DNA from: an uncultured Clostridia bacterium
Lineage (GTDB): Bacteria > Bacillota > Clostridia > Christensenellales > Borkfalkiaceae
Reading direction: 5' to 3'
Length of the DNA: 34,983 nucleotides
Assembly (NCBI GenBank): GCA_930989535.1
Contig: CAKNLK010000023.1
Span: 1-34,983, forward strand
In this document: piece after piece, positions 24,650 through 32,916 of the stretch
Position numbering within the stretch: position 1 is the first letter of the stretch
Layout of the letters: the number at the start of each line of letters is the position of its first letter
The notes under the pieces: model-generated
The model's database searches: none
What the model was told of the DNA's origin: nothing
Seen by the model: only the letters and a program-made list of their open reading frames with translations
Translations under genes and position numbers: made by a program

Positions 24650-26488
24650 TTACCTGCGGAATGCAGCCGCCGCCAAATCCTGCCGCAAGCGGACGTATCT
24701 GGCCAGCGCCGGCAACAGCGCGTCTGTACTGCCGTCCTCCGCAGCGAGTCCGTTCGCCTGTACGAGCAAACGGAACAGCGACTCCCCGCTCAAGCTCCCC
24801 TTCTCCGTAACGCGGAAAGACGCATCCGATAAAAGCAGCGCCATGTCTTCTCCGTGCAAAAGTTCGGTAATGCGGCGCGAAAGCCCGCGCAGCCCGAACA
24901 TCTTGCCCGCGCGCAGAAGCCAGACCGCCGCAAACAGAATGCTTTTGGCATCCTCTTCGGAAATTTCGCCCGCGGGCGGCTCGCCGCCGCAGCGAATCAA
25001 TTCGCCCGACTCCAAATGCTCTCCGCTCAGCCAGCACCGGACGAAAAACATGCGCCCCGTCCACAGCGAGCAGTCGCGGAAGGCGATGCCCTTGCCGCGC
25101 AGTTCCCCGGTACGGTAGACGAACTGCCGATAGCAGCTGCATTCCGGCGTCCGCCCGAATGCGCCGCACAACAGAGCGCTTTCCTTCGCGCGCAAGGCGG
25201 AAACAGCGCGCGCCGCCGCATCGCTGTCCGCAAAGCGGTCGCTCGGGCGGAAAAAAGCGAGAAATTCTCCCTTCGCCGAATGAATGATGCGATCGTACCG
25301 CTCCGCGAGCGACCAATCCGGCTCCGCAACGCGAATGCAGACGCGGTCGTCCCGCCGGAGCCAGCGGCGCGCGAGAGACATGCTCGCCTCGTTGCCGCTC
25401 GTCACGTATACGACGGCTTCGATGCGCGCCAGGCTCTGCCCGAGAACGGAGCGCAGACAGCTGTCGAGGGCGGCCGCATTCCCGTCTGCGGCGATTGCCA
25501 CGGTCAGTTCGGGCGCTTCATACACTTTCGAGCGGAAAGAATCGATGTAAGAAAACCGTTCGCGGATATAGGCGGGCAGTTCCGCCGCCCGCAGATAATA
25601 CCCCCTGCGGACGAGCGCGTCGCAGAAATCTCTGCCGCATTTGACGCGGTCGCACGCGGATGCCTTGATAAAGTCGCCGTAGATGAAATCGACGCCCCAG
25701 CGGAAAAAATGGTCGGCATACCGCTCGAACAGCCCCTCTTTCGTCCATGCGTCCGCGATATGATTGACGAGCTTGTTATGTTCCGCAACGCGCGTACCGC
25801 TGTCCTTTTCCTGCAGGCGGTACATGATGGAGCCGGGGCGGCGCCAACGGTAATTATACAGCTTTTCGGACATGAATGCGATGCGCCGCGCGGCGGGGAA
25901 AATTTTAAACTGAAAAGCCTGATCTTCCCCTACGACGATGTTCTCGTCCAAGCGGAAGCCGCCCCGCTCAATCAATTCGCGGCGGACGAGGTCTCGCCAC
26001 AGGAAGGGGCGCGCTCCCCGCTCGTACAGCAACGCCACGACGGAGGAGCCTTTGTAGAAAATTTTATCCGGGGAAAGCGTATGTTCAATCCAATGCGACG
26101 CGGGCGAAGGAATGCAGTTCGCACCGCAGACGACGATATCCGCCTTCATTTTGCGCGCGCGCGCGTACATACGCGCGAACATCTGCAAATCCACGTAGTC
26201 GTCCGCATCCACGAACCCCACGTACTCGCCGCGGGCGGCGTCCAGCCCCGCGTTGCGGGCGGACGGAAGCCCGCCGTTCTGCTTGTGCACGACGACGATG
26301 CGCGCGTCTTTTTGCGCGTATTCTTCCAATATCTTCGCCGAATCGTCGGTGGAACCGTCGTTCACGCAGACGATTTCGATATCCCGGAGCGTCTGATGAA
26401 TAAGGCTGTCCAAACACTGCCGCAAATATTTCGCCACATTGTACACGGGCACCAACACCGATACGCTCGGCCGATTACTTTTTGCCAT
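24650..26488 (-). CDS. GT2 glycosyltransferase with a degenerate second GT2 domain
   Basis: The 612-residue protein starts with a normal GT-A family 2 domain: VSVLVPVYNVAKYLRQ, VNDGSTDDS (42-50), QNGGLPSARNAG, FVDADDYVD (Asp94/Asp96), GEDQAFQFK. From about residue 325 a second region repeats the same fold (LTVAIAADGNAAALDSCL, AKGEFLAFFRPSDRFAD), but the nucleotide motif is TSGNEAS and the metal DxD is RPSD, so it is probably inactive. The start ATG at 26488 lies 14 bases inside the end of the upstream gene; a TTG at 26500 is a weaker alternative. Likely a sugar transferase for the surface glycan; donor and acceptor unknown. Confidence 0.86.
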   Translation of the reverse strand: MAKSNRPSVSVLVPVYNVAKYLRQCLDSLIHQTLRDIEIVCVNDGSTDDSAKILEEYAQKDARIVVVHKQNGGLPSARNAGLDAARGEYVGFVDADDYVDLQMFARMYARARKMKADIVVCGANCIPSPASHWIEHTLSPDKIFYKGSSVVALLYERGARPFLWRDLVRRELIERGGFRLDENIVVGEDQAFQFKIFPAARRIAFMSEKLYNYRWRRPGSIMYRLQEKDSGTRVAEHNKLVNHIADAWTKEGLFERYADHFFRWGVDFIYGDFIKASACDRVKCGRDFCDALVRRGYYLRAAELPAYIRERFSYIDSFRSKVYEAPELTVAIAADGNAAALDSCLRSVLGQSLARIEAVVYVTSGNEASMSLARRWLRRDDRVCIRVAEPDWSLAERYDRIIHSAKGEFLAFFRPSDRFADSDAAARAVSALRAKESALLCGAFGRTPECSCYRQFVYRTGELRGKGIAFRDCSLWTGRMFFVRCWLSGEHLESGELIRCGGEPPAGEISEEDAKSILFAAVWLLRAGKMFGLRGLSRRITELLHGEDMALLLSDASFRVTEKGSLSGESLFRLLVQANGLAAEDGSTDALLPALARYVRLRQDLAAAAFRR

Positions 26489-28187
26489 TCGCTTTTCCAA
26501 TCAATACTGAAATCGTTTTTTTCGCGGTGAGCCAGACACCGTGCTCCCGCAGATACCGCATTCCCTTCGCCATAAAGCCGTTTGCTTCCTGCGGCAGGCC
26601 CGCGGCACGCGCCTGCCCGACAATTTCGGGCAGCCGTTTCCCTAACCGGGCACAAACCTCGTCCGTCCGCGCGCGGACTTGCCGCGCCGCCGTTCGCCCG
26701 ACGCCGAACGGTACGCCCGCCGGCACCTTTTCCGCGGCGCGCCACCAATCCGCCGACAAAGGGGCTACGACGTCTTCCCACGGCAGGCAATCCTCGCCGT
26801 AATGCAGGAACATGCCTCGGCGTTCGGCAATCCCGCCGAACGCCGGCGCCTGCGTATAAAACGTCGGCGGTACCCGCCCGACTCTGTCGGACACCGCGCG
26901 CGCAAAGATTTGTTCGGAGGGCAGAGCCGCGTCTTCCGCGCCGATATTATCGAGAGCGCCCTTTTTGCGCAGGCGGGCGCAGTTGAGTACGAATAAACTT
27001 TCGTCGCACCGCCCGCCGCGCGGCGGCAGACAGATTGCGGCAAACTCATCGGTGTTGCAAAGCTGATACAGGGAAACCGCATCGCCGAAAAAGATGATAC
27101 GTTCATCGAAAAAGAGTGCTTTGCTTTCCGTTTCCAGCGCATCCGCCACGGCGAGCGGGTATTGCCGCGGCAAATCGAGTTCGTCCGCGCGAAGCCCTTT
27201 TCGGGCGAAAACCTGATCCGCGTCGATATAGCGGATATTGCAGTTTTTCCGCCGCGCCACGGGAACGAACGCACGCTCGGCGCGCTCCCCTTCCCCCGCG
27301 CGATGGAGAATGTAAAAATCGATTTGCGCGTCCCTCGGCGCGCTGTCGAGCAGGGAAACCATTGCCGCCGCCGTCTGGAACTCCGCGCCCGGCCGATAGG
27401 GTACGGCCGCGGGCAGGCGCACGGGCGCGCGGACAAAAGTGGCGGAGAGAGATTTTTGATGCAGCCCGTCCCGCCGGAGCTGTTCGATATAGATTCCCGT
27501 CAGGCGTTCGGAAATGAACAGCCGCTTGTCCGTCAAATCGACTTCCCTTTCAAAGCGGAACAGGATATTGAACAGCCATTCGCAGTAATCGAAGAACACC
27601 TCCTTGGGAAAGATGAACATATTGCAGAAATTCCCGTAGGAGGAACGCAGAAACCGCGCCGCACTGCCGCGGTAGCGCGGATACAGTTCAGCCATAATTT
27701 TAAGCGCCCTGTCGAGGTCTTCGACGTGGTGGTTCTGTTTATAGTGCTCGTATATGTTGCCGACATGCCCCATGTGCGCTACGAAATCGCAGCTGTCGAA
27801 CAGCTGTTCGACGGTGCTCTCGCTGTAGTTGATGCGGCTGAAATAGGTATCGTCGATGCCGTCCACTTCCTCCACGACTCTGTCCGACTTGCGGAAAATA
27901 AAGTGGCGGCGGTAGTGCATAAGCCCGATGTAATCGGGGCTGCCCAGCGCGGAATAATTCTTCCACGCCCAATACAGCGCGGTCAATTCGTTGTAAGAGG
28001 CATTTTTGGCGGAAATATTGTCGCCCGTGTCGTCCCCTATCATGTTCTCGCACATCCAGCGGAACTCTTCCGTTTCGCCCCGCTGCCGCGCGAGCGCCCG
28101 GCCCACGTGAATCGGCGTCAATATGTTGTCTTTCAGCAATACGTCCGGTTTATGATAACAGATTAGGATTTTTACGCTTCTCTTCAT
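26475..28187 (-). CDS. DUF4422 glycosyltransferase-like protein with GT8-like C-terminal domain
   Basis: Residues 1 to about 235 of this 570-residue protein match DUF4422, a putative glycosyltransferase domain of capsule clusters (KILICYHKP, NISAKNASYNELTALYWAWKN as two pieces, YIGLMHYRRHF, NMFIFPKEVFFDYCEWLF). Residues about 245-410 resemble family 8 transferases (IDFYILHRAGEG, NCNIRYIDADQVF, KALFFDERIIFFGDAVSLY), but the metal motif is Asp361-Glu-Arg in place of DxD, so catalysis there is doubtful. It is the first gene after the block promoter and overlaps the next gene by 14 bases. The ribosome binding site is weak. It probably acts in surface-glycan assembly. Confidence 0.82.
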   Translation of the reverse strand: MKRSVKILICYHKPDVLLKDNILTPIHVGRALARQRGETEEFRWMCENMIGDDTGDNISAKNASYNELTALYWAWKNYSALGSPDYIGLMHYRRHFIFRKSDRVVEEVDGIDDTYFSRINYSESTVEQLFDSCDFVAHMGHVGNIYEHYKQNHHVEDLDRALKIMAELYPRYRGSAARFLRSSYGNFCNMFIFPKEVFFDYCEWLFNILFRFEREVDLTDKRLFISERLTGIYIEQLRRDGLHQKSLSATFVRAPVRLPAAVPYRPGAEFQTAAAMVSLLDSAPRDAQIDFYILHRAGEGERAERAFVPVARRKNCNIRYIDADQVFARKGLRADELDLPRQYPLAVADALETESKALFFDERIIFFGDAVSLYQLCNTDEFAAICLPPRGGRCDESLFVLNCARLRKKGALDNIGAEDAALPSEQIFARAVSDRVGRVPPTFYTQAPAFGGIAERRGMFLHYGEDCLPWEDVVAPLSADWWRAAEKVPAGVPFGVGRTAARQVRARTDEVCARLGKRLPEIVGQARAAGLPQEANGFMAKGMRYLREHGVWLTAKKTISVLIGKANGKK

Positions 28188-28364
28188 GACTTATTCTTAC
28201 AATCGCATCTCCCGTTTCCTTCGGGAATCGGCGCGCCCTGCCGCTGCCGGCATGCACGTCTTTCTCTTCCTGCCTTTCCGCTCGGCAATGATAACAGTTT
28301 TATCGCCTTTGTTTGAATCTCTTTCCGGTCAACGCCGCCCGTATCGGCGGCTACATACGAAATG

Positions 28365-28394
28365 ATTATACCATACCCCTCCCCGCACTGTCAA
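28365..28394 (-). promoter_or_regulatory. Main promoter of the leftward glycan block
   Basis: Minus-strand TTGACA (28394-28389), 18-bp spacer, TATAAT (28370-28365), both perfect. The predicted start near 28358 leaves a leader of about 170 bases with inverted repeats GCCGCC/GGGCGGC (28334-28351) and TCCCG/CGGGA (about 28208-28225). Confidence 0.8.
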
Positions 28395-28527
28395 ACATAT
28401 CGTTCGATGAATTTTCCCGTACAGCCCCCGCTTACCGTCTCCTCTGCCAAGCGCCGCCGCGGAATTCCGCGGCGGCGCTGCGCTATACATCTGCAATTTT
28501 TCGGGCGCGAAAGCGCGGGCGTTTCGC
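28395..28527. other. Intergenic stretch with a 28-bp perfect palindrome (28451-28478)
   Basis: The gene-free stretch between the DUF4422 gene and the dehydratase runs from 28188 to 28527; besides the promoter and leader, this part holds a palindrome with 14-base arms, GCGCCGCCGCGGAA and its complement, 50 bases past the dehydratase stop. It would form a 12-bp GC stem with an AATT loop but no U-run follows on either strand. Confidence 0.7.
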
Positions 28528-29574
28528 TCAGCTTCGCATATACTCCGCAATCTGCGCATCCATACACGCGGGAATATCCCCGCCGCGCAGCCAGGCCTTC
28601 GTCCACTCGACCGTTTTTTCCACCGCCTCCGCGGCGCTCCAGCGCGGTCGCCAGCCGAAAACGCGCTTCAGCTTCGCGCAATCCAGGCGAAGTTCTTCCG
28701 TCTCGCGCGGCGCGTTTTCCTCACCCTGCGCCACCCAGCGCGCGCCGTCGCCCCACGCCCTGCAAAATAATTCCGCCAATTCCGCTGTCGAAATACACTC
28801 GTCCGGCCCGACGTTGTACTCCCCCGCAACGGCCGCGTTCTCCCACTGCTCCGCCGCAATCGCAAGGTATGCAAACAGCGGCTCGAGCACGTGCTGGTAC
28901 GGCCGCACCGACTGCGGATTGCGCACGCGCACCGGTTCGCCCGCGGCCGCCGCCCGCACGCAGTCGGGCAGGATTCGGCCGGGCGCAAAGTCGCCGCCGC
29001 CGACGGCGTTGCCGCTGCGCGCCGAGGAGACGCGCGTTTCCCCGCCCGCAAAAAAACTTTCCGCATAGCAGCGGGCGATGAGGTCGGAACAGGACTTGGA
29101 ATTGGCATACGGCTCCGGCCCGCCGAGCGCGTCCCCCTCTCTGTGTCCGCGCCCGCAAGAATCTTCGCGATACACTTTATCCGTCGTAACGTTCAAAAAA
29201 CTGCATACGCCGCCGTATTTTCGGGCACATTCGAGGATATTCACCGTGCCCATTACGTTTGTTCCGTAGGTATAGGCCGGGGCGGCATACCCCGCGCGCA
29301 CGAGCGGCTGCGCCGCGAGGTGAAACACAATTTCGGGCCGTGCAGTACAGAACGCCCGCTCCAGCGCGGCGGCATCGCGCATATCGCCGAACTCGGAGCG
29401 AACGCCGCCCAGCCCCGCCAGCGGATAGAGCGATGGGCTTGCGGGCGGCAGGGCAAAGCCGTACACCTCCGCGCCCGCCCCGCAAAGGATTCGGCACAGC
29501 CAGCTCCCCTTGAAGCCCGTGTGCCCCGTAACAAATACGCGCCTGCCTTTATAAAAGGAAAGAAAATCTTTCAT
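28528..29574 (-). CDS. rfbG: CDP-glucose 4,6-dehydratase
   Basis: The 348-residue extended short-chain dehydrogenase matches RfbG/DdhB: Rossmann motif VTGHTGFKGSWL, FHLAAQPLVRAGY, TYGTNVMGTVNILE, LNVTTDKVYRED, the catalytic Tyr-x3-Lys in PYANSKSCSD, and SARSGNAVGGGDFAPGRILP. It converts CDP-D-glucose to CDP-4-keto-6-deoxy-D-glucose, precursor of 3,6-dideoxyhexoses and other deoxysugars. The ATG at 29574 fits the usual N-terminus and has GGGGG just upstream; the ATG at 29589 lacks one. No glucose-1-phosphate cytidylyltransferase (rfbF) or next-step enzyme is present in the window. It has its own promoter and is separated from the glycan block by another. Confidence 0.9.
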   Translation of the reverse strand: MKDFLSFYKGRRVFVTGHTGFKGSWLCRILCGAGAEVYGFALPPASPSLYPLAGLGGVRSEFGDMRDAAALERAFCTARPEIVFHLAAQPLVRAGYAAPAYTYGTNVMGTVNILECARKYGGVCSFLNVTTDKVYREDSCGRGHREGDALGGPEPYANSKSCSDLIARCYAESFFAGGETRVSSARSGNAVGGGDFAPGRILPDCVRAAAAGEPVRVRNPQSVRPYQHVLEPLFAYLAIAAEQWENAAVAGEYNVGPDECISTAELAELFCRAWGDGARWVAQGEENAPRETEELRLDCAKLKRVFGWRPRWSAAEAVEKTVEWTKAWLRGGDIPACMDAQIAEYMRS

Positions 29575-29648
29575 CGCACCCCCATGCACGCGCCGCCATT
29601 CCGCTCCCCGACAGGCCCGCGGCGCACCGCATCAATCTTCTTTTCCCC

Positions 29649-29678
29649 ATTATAGCAGAATTTTCAGAGCGCTGTCAA
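29649..29678 (-). promoter_or_regulatory. Promoter of the CDP-glucose dehydratase gene
   Basis: Minus-strand TTGACA (29678-29673), 18-bp spacer, TATAAT (29654-29649), both perfect. Start near 29642. Confidence 0.8.
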
Positions 29679-29729
29679 TATACCGCCGAAAAAGGCTCCC
29701 TTTTCGCGGCGTTTTTTTCCGTTTTCCGG

Positions 29730-29758
29730 TTGACAAGCGCGCCCTTTCGGAATATACT
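29730..29758 (+). promoter_or_regulatory. Promoter of the SmtB/ArsR regulator gene
   Basis: TTGACA (29730-29735), 17-bp spacer, TATACT (29753-29758), start near 29765, directly before the operator palindrome. Confidence 0.8.
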
Positions 29759-29768
29759 ATTATTGAAC

Positions 29769-29788
29769 ACTTGAAAAAGTATTCAAGT
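29769..29788 (+). promoter_or_regulatory. Probable metalloregulator operator 1
   Basis: ACTTGAA and TTCAAGT flank AAAGTA in an inverted repeat just after the transcript start. Position and half-site resemble SmtB/CzrA operators, so binding would block transcription (autoregulation). Confidence 0.65.
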
Positions 29789-29803
29789 AACAAGGAGGAG
29801 AGC

Positions 29804-30148
29804 ATGGAGCCGATATCGGATAAAAAGGAAAACGAAATCGAGAGCATCCGCTGCGCCCTGCCGGACGACGACACCCTCTACGACCTTGCCGACCTCTTTA
29901 AAATGTTCGGCGATTCAACCCGCGCGAAAATATTGAGCTGCCTGCAGTTGCGCGATTTGTACGTCGGGGAAATCGCCGAGATTCTCGGCATGAGCGTTTC
30001 CGCCGTATCCCACCAACTGCGCGTGCTGCGCGGCGCGAAGCTCGTGAAGGGCACAAAAGAGGGCAAAGAGGTCAAATATTCGCTGGACGACGACCACGTG
30101 ACCAAAATCATGGAATACGGCCTCACCCACGTGAACGAGGACAGATAG
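29804..30148 (+). CDS. ArsR/SmtB-family metal-sensing repressor (zinc type)
   Basis: The 114-residue winged-helix protein starts at the ATG after AAGGAGG. The recognition helix segment is MSVSAVSHQLRVLRGAKLV. In the last helix Asp96-x-His98 and His109-x-x-Glu112 reproduce in identity and spacing the alpha-5 zinc site of SmtB (Asp, His, His, Glu), whereas the CxC of CadC-type alpha-3 sensors is absent (LRDLYVGE). It should release DNA when zinc (or a similar metal) is abundant. It sits before a metal-binding protein and a P-type ATPase, with operator-like palindromes before itself and the second gene. Confidence 0.9.
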   Translation: MEPISDKKENEIESIRCALPDDDTLYDLADLFKMFGDSTRAKILSCLQLRDLYVGEIAEILGMSVSAVSHQLRVLRGAKLVKGTKEGKEVKYSLDDDHVTKIMEYGLTHVNEDR

Positions 30149-30189
30149 GCCGGATTTCGGCGTGCGCCCCGTTTTTTTGCGGCATTTAT

Positions 30190-30205
30190 TTGAACACTTG
30201 TTCAA
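30190..30205 (+). promoter_or_regulatory. Probable metalloregulator operator 2 and promoter region
   Basis: TTGAACA and TGTTCAA flank CT in a perfect palindrome, containing the TGAACA/TGTTCA half-sites of SmtB-like regulators. A -35-like TTGTTC in its right half and TAGAAT (30219-30224) could be a promoter for the metal-transport genes. Confidence 0.65.
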
Positions 30206-30263
30206 TTATAAAATTATTTAGAATATTTGCGCCCTTTCGGCGCGCTTAAAGGAGAAACAAAGC

Positions 30264-30482
30264 ATGAAAAAGGTTTACAAGCTGGAAAATCTTGACTGCG
30301 CGAACTGCGCGGCGAAGATGGAGAGGGCCATCAACAAGCTGGACGGGGTAAACGCGGCGAGCGTGAGCTTTTTATCGCAGCGGCTTTCCGTCGAAGCGGA
30401 CGAGAGCCGATTCGAGGAAATCATGGACGCGGTGGCAAAAGTCTGCCGCAAGGTAGAACCCGACTGCAAAATCCTGCGCTGA
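30264..30482 (+). CDS. Free-standing HMA metal-binding protein
   Basis: The 72-residue protein is a single heavy-metal-associated domain with the metal site in LDCANCAAKME (Cys13 and Cys16) and the usual beta-alpha-beta pattern (VNAASVSFLSQRLSVEAD). The DCANC form resembles the N-terminal domain of CadA/ZntA-type ATPases more than the MxCxxC of copper chaperones. The ATPase 74 bases downstream lacks such a domain, so this is likely its detached metal-binding module. It starts 9 bases after AAAGGAG. Confidence 0.88.
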   Translation: MKKVYKLENLDCANCAAKMERAINKLDGVNAASVSFLSQRLSVEADESRFEEIMDAVAKVCRKVEPDCKILR

Positions 30483-30556
30483 ACGGCAGGCAAACGGCTT
30501 TTGCCGGGAAATACTATCATTATTATATACACAATACTATATACAGAGGCTGTCCT

Positions 30557-32515
30557 ATGGAAAAAAGCACGGGATTAAACAAAAAAGAAAAGAAAAAGCT
30601 GGCGCGTATCCTAATCGCGCTCGCGCTCTTTGCGGCGGTGTTTATCGCCGATAAAATCGTATACCTCGGCGGCGTGTTCGAGGGCCCCGCGGCGTGGGTA
30701 TTCCCCTTCTGCCTGTACCTCGCCGTGTACCTCATCATCGGGTACGACGTGCTGTGGCGGGCGATACGGAACATCGCACACGGGCAGGTGCTGGACGAAA
30801 ACTTTTTGATGTGCCTGGCAACATTGGGCGCCTTCTCGCTCGCCATCTACCGCGGCGTGACCATGCCGGAGAACATCGAAGGGTTCGACGAGGCGTGCGC
30901 CGTGCTCCTGTTCTACCAAATCGGCGAATTTTTTCAGGACTACGCGACGGGCAAATCGCGCAAGTCTATCTCCGCGCTCATGGATATCCGCCCCGATTAT
31001 GCGAACCTGAAGCGAAACGGCGGCGTCGAGCGAGTCGCGCCCGAAGAGGTCAAAGCGGGCGATATCATCCTCGTCAACCCCGGCGAAAGGGTGCCGCTGG
31101 ACGGAATCGTCGTCAAAGGCGCTTCCTCGCTGGACACGAAGGCGTTGACGGGCGAATCGCTCCCGCGCGAAATCGGAACGGGCGGCGAAATCGTCAGCGG
31201 AAGCGTAAACCTCACTTCGCAGCTCGAAGTCGAAGTGACCAAGGAGTTTTACGATTCCACCGTGTCGAAAATTCTCGAACTGGTCGAATCTGCGGCGGAG
31301 CAGAAGTCGAAAGCGGAGAATTTTATCACCAAGTTCGCGAAATATTATACCCCCATCGTCGTCGGCGTGGCGGTGCTGCTCGCCGTCGTGCCCGGGATTA
31401 TCACCTCCGATTGGTCGACGTGGATTTACCGCGCGTTGAGCTTTTTGGTCGTATCCTGCCCGTGCGCGCTGGTCATCTCCATTCCCCTCTCCTTCTTTGC
31501 CGGCATCGGCGCGGCATCCCGCTACGGCATCCTCGTCAAAGGCTCCAATTACCTGGAAAAGCTGAATAAAGCCAATATCTTCGTGTTCGACAAGACGGGC
31601 ACGCTGACCAGGGGCAGCTTCGCGGTGGCGAAGGTCTCTCCCGCCGCGGGGGCCGACGAAGAAGAGGTTTTGCGCCTCGCCGCCATCGCCGAGCAAGATT
31701 CTATCCACCCCATCGCCAAATCCATCGCCGCGCGCTACGGCAAGCCCGCCGCGGGCGGCTACACGCTGACCAATATCGCGGGAAAAGGCATTTCGGCGTC
31801 GGACAGCCGCGATACCATTCTCTGCGGAAACGCGAAGCTCATGGCGGAGAACAACATCCCCTATGCCGCGGAACGGGACACGGGCACCGTCGTCTATGTC
31901 GCAAAAAACGGAGTTTTTATCGGCTCCATCCTCATTGCGGATGAAGTCAAGCCCGAAGCGAAAGAGGTCGTCGGAGCGCTGAACGGCATGGGATGCCGCA
32001 CGGTGATGCTGACGGGCGACAACGAGGCGATTGCCGCAAAAATCGCAAAAGAAGTCGGCGTGATGGAGTACAAGGCTTCCCTCCTGCCGCAGAACAAGGT
32101 GGAAGAGGTGGAAACAATGCTGCGCGAAAAGGACGCAAAGGACGCGCTCTGCTTCGTGGGAGACGGCATCAACGACGCACCCGTGCTCATGCGCTCGGAC
32201 ATCGGCATCGCGATGGGAGGCGTCGGCAGCGACGCCGCAATCGAGGCGGCGGACATCGTATTGATGCAGGACGATTTGCGCGGGCTTCCCCTCGCCAAAC
32301 GGATTGCGAAAAAGACGATGGCCATCGTCTTTGAAAACATCGTATTCTCCATCGCCGTCAAAGTTGCCATCCTCATCCTCTCCGCCGTTGGGCTCACCAA
32401 TATGTGGGTAGCCGTATTCGGAGACGTGGGCGTCGCCGTAATCGCCATTCTCAACGCCATGCGCGTCAATTCGAAGTACGCGGCAAAGGCAAAACGCGCG
32501 GCGGCGAAAGCCTGA
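30557..32515 (+). CDS. P1B-type ATPase, probable Zn/Cd/Pb exporter (ZntA/CadA-like)
   Basis: The 652-residue membrane pump has the P1B features: TGES actuator loop, transmembrane CPC (Cys301-Pro-Cys303 in VVSCPCALVISIPLS), phosphorylation site DKTGTLT (Asp345), a His-Pro in SIHPIAKS and hinge GDGINDAP. CPC followed by ALVIS fits Zn/Cd/Pb pumps. Several N-terminal membrane helices come directly after a short lysine-rich start, with no HMA domain, so the pump is shorter than typical CadA; that domain is encoded by the preceding gene. A zinc-type repressor upstream supports zinc or cadmium export. The start has only a weak AGAGG. Confidence 0.92.
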   Translation: MEKSTGLNKKEKKKLARILIALALFAAVFIADKIVYLGGVFEGPAAWVFPFCLYLAVYLIIGYDVLWRAIRNIAHGQVLDENFLMCLATLGAFSLAIYRGVTMPENIEGFDEACAVLLFYQIGEFFQDYATGKSRKSISALMDIRPDYANLKRNGGVERVAPEEVKAGDIILVNPGERVPLDGIVVKGASSLDTKALTGESLPREIGTGGEIVSGSVNLTSQLEVEVTKEFYDSTVSKILELVESAAEQKSKAENFITKFAKYYTPIVVGVAVLLAVVPGIITSDWSTWIYRALSFLVVSCPCALVISIPLSFFAGIGAASRYGILVKGSNYLEKLNKANIFVFDKTGTLTRGSFAVAKVSPAAGADEEEVLRLAAIAEQDSIHPIAKSIAARYGKPAAGGYTLTNIAGKGISASDSRDTILCGNAKLMAENNIPYAAERDTGTVVYVAKNGVFIGSILIADEVKPEAKEVVGALNGMGCRTVMLTGDNEAIAAKIAKEVGVMEYKASLLPQNKVEEVETMLREKDAKDALCFVGDGINDAPVLMRSDIGIAMGGVGSDAAIEAADIVLMQDDLRGLPLAKRIAKKTMAIVFENIVFSIAVKVAILILSAVGLTNMWVAVFGDVGVAVIAILNAMRVNSKYAAKAKRAAAKA

Positions 32516-32548
32516 GTTTTGCGGGCATTTTTGTCCGCAATTGCATTC

Positions 32549-32590
32549 GGGCGGGCGAGATAAAGGAATATATCCCCCGCCCGCCCCTTT
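32549..32590 (+). terminator. Probable terminator of the metal-transport operon
   Basis: GGGCGGGCG (32549-32557) pairs with CGCCCGCCC (32578-32586) about 33 bases after the stop, followed by CTTT. The U-run is short. Confidence 0.55.
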
Positions 32591-32677
32591 CGGAATAAGC
32601 GCCGAACGCGGCCGCAAATAATTTGCCGAAGAAGCGCGAAAAAATTTGCGATTTTTCCAAATATGGCAAAAAATCAA

Positions 32678-32706
32678 TTGACAAAAAAAAGCCGTTTTGC
32701 TATAAT
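32678..32706 (+). promoter_or_regulatory. Promoter of the tRNA operon
   Basis: TTGACA (32678-32683), 17-bp spacer, TATAAT (32701-32706), both perfect, as expected for a strong stable-RNA promoter. Confidence 0.85.
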
Positions 32707-32723
32707 AGCTTAGCGTTGTGAAT

Positions 32724-32797
<74 letters not shown>

Positions 32798-32831
32798 AAA
32801 CGCGTAGCGATGAGAGTCGAGCGTGAATAAT

Positions 32832-32908
<77 letters not shown>

Positions 32909-32916
32909 GATTTTAT

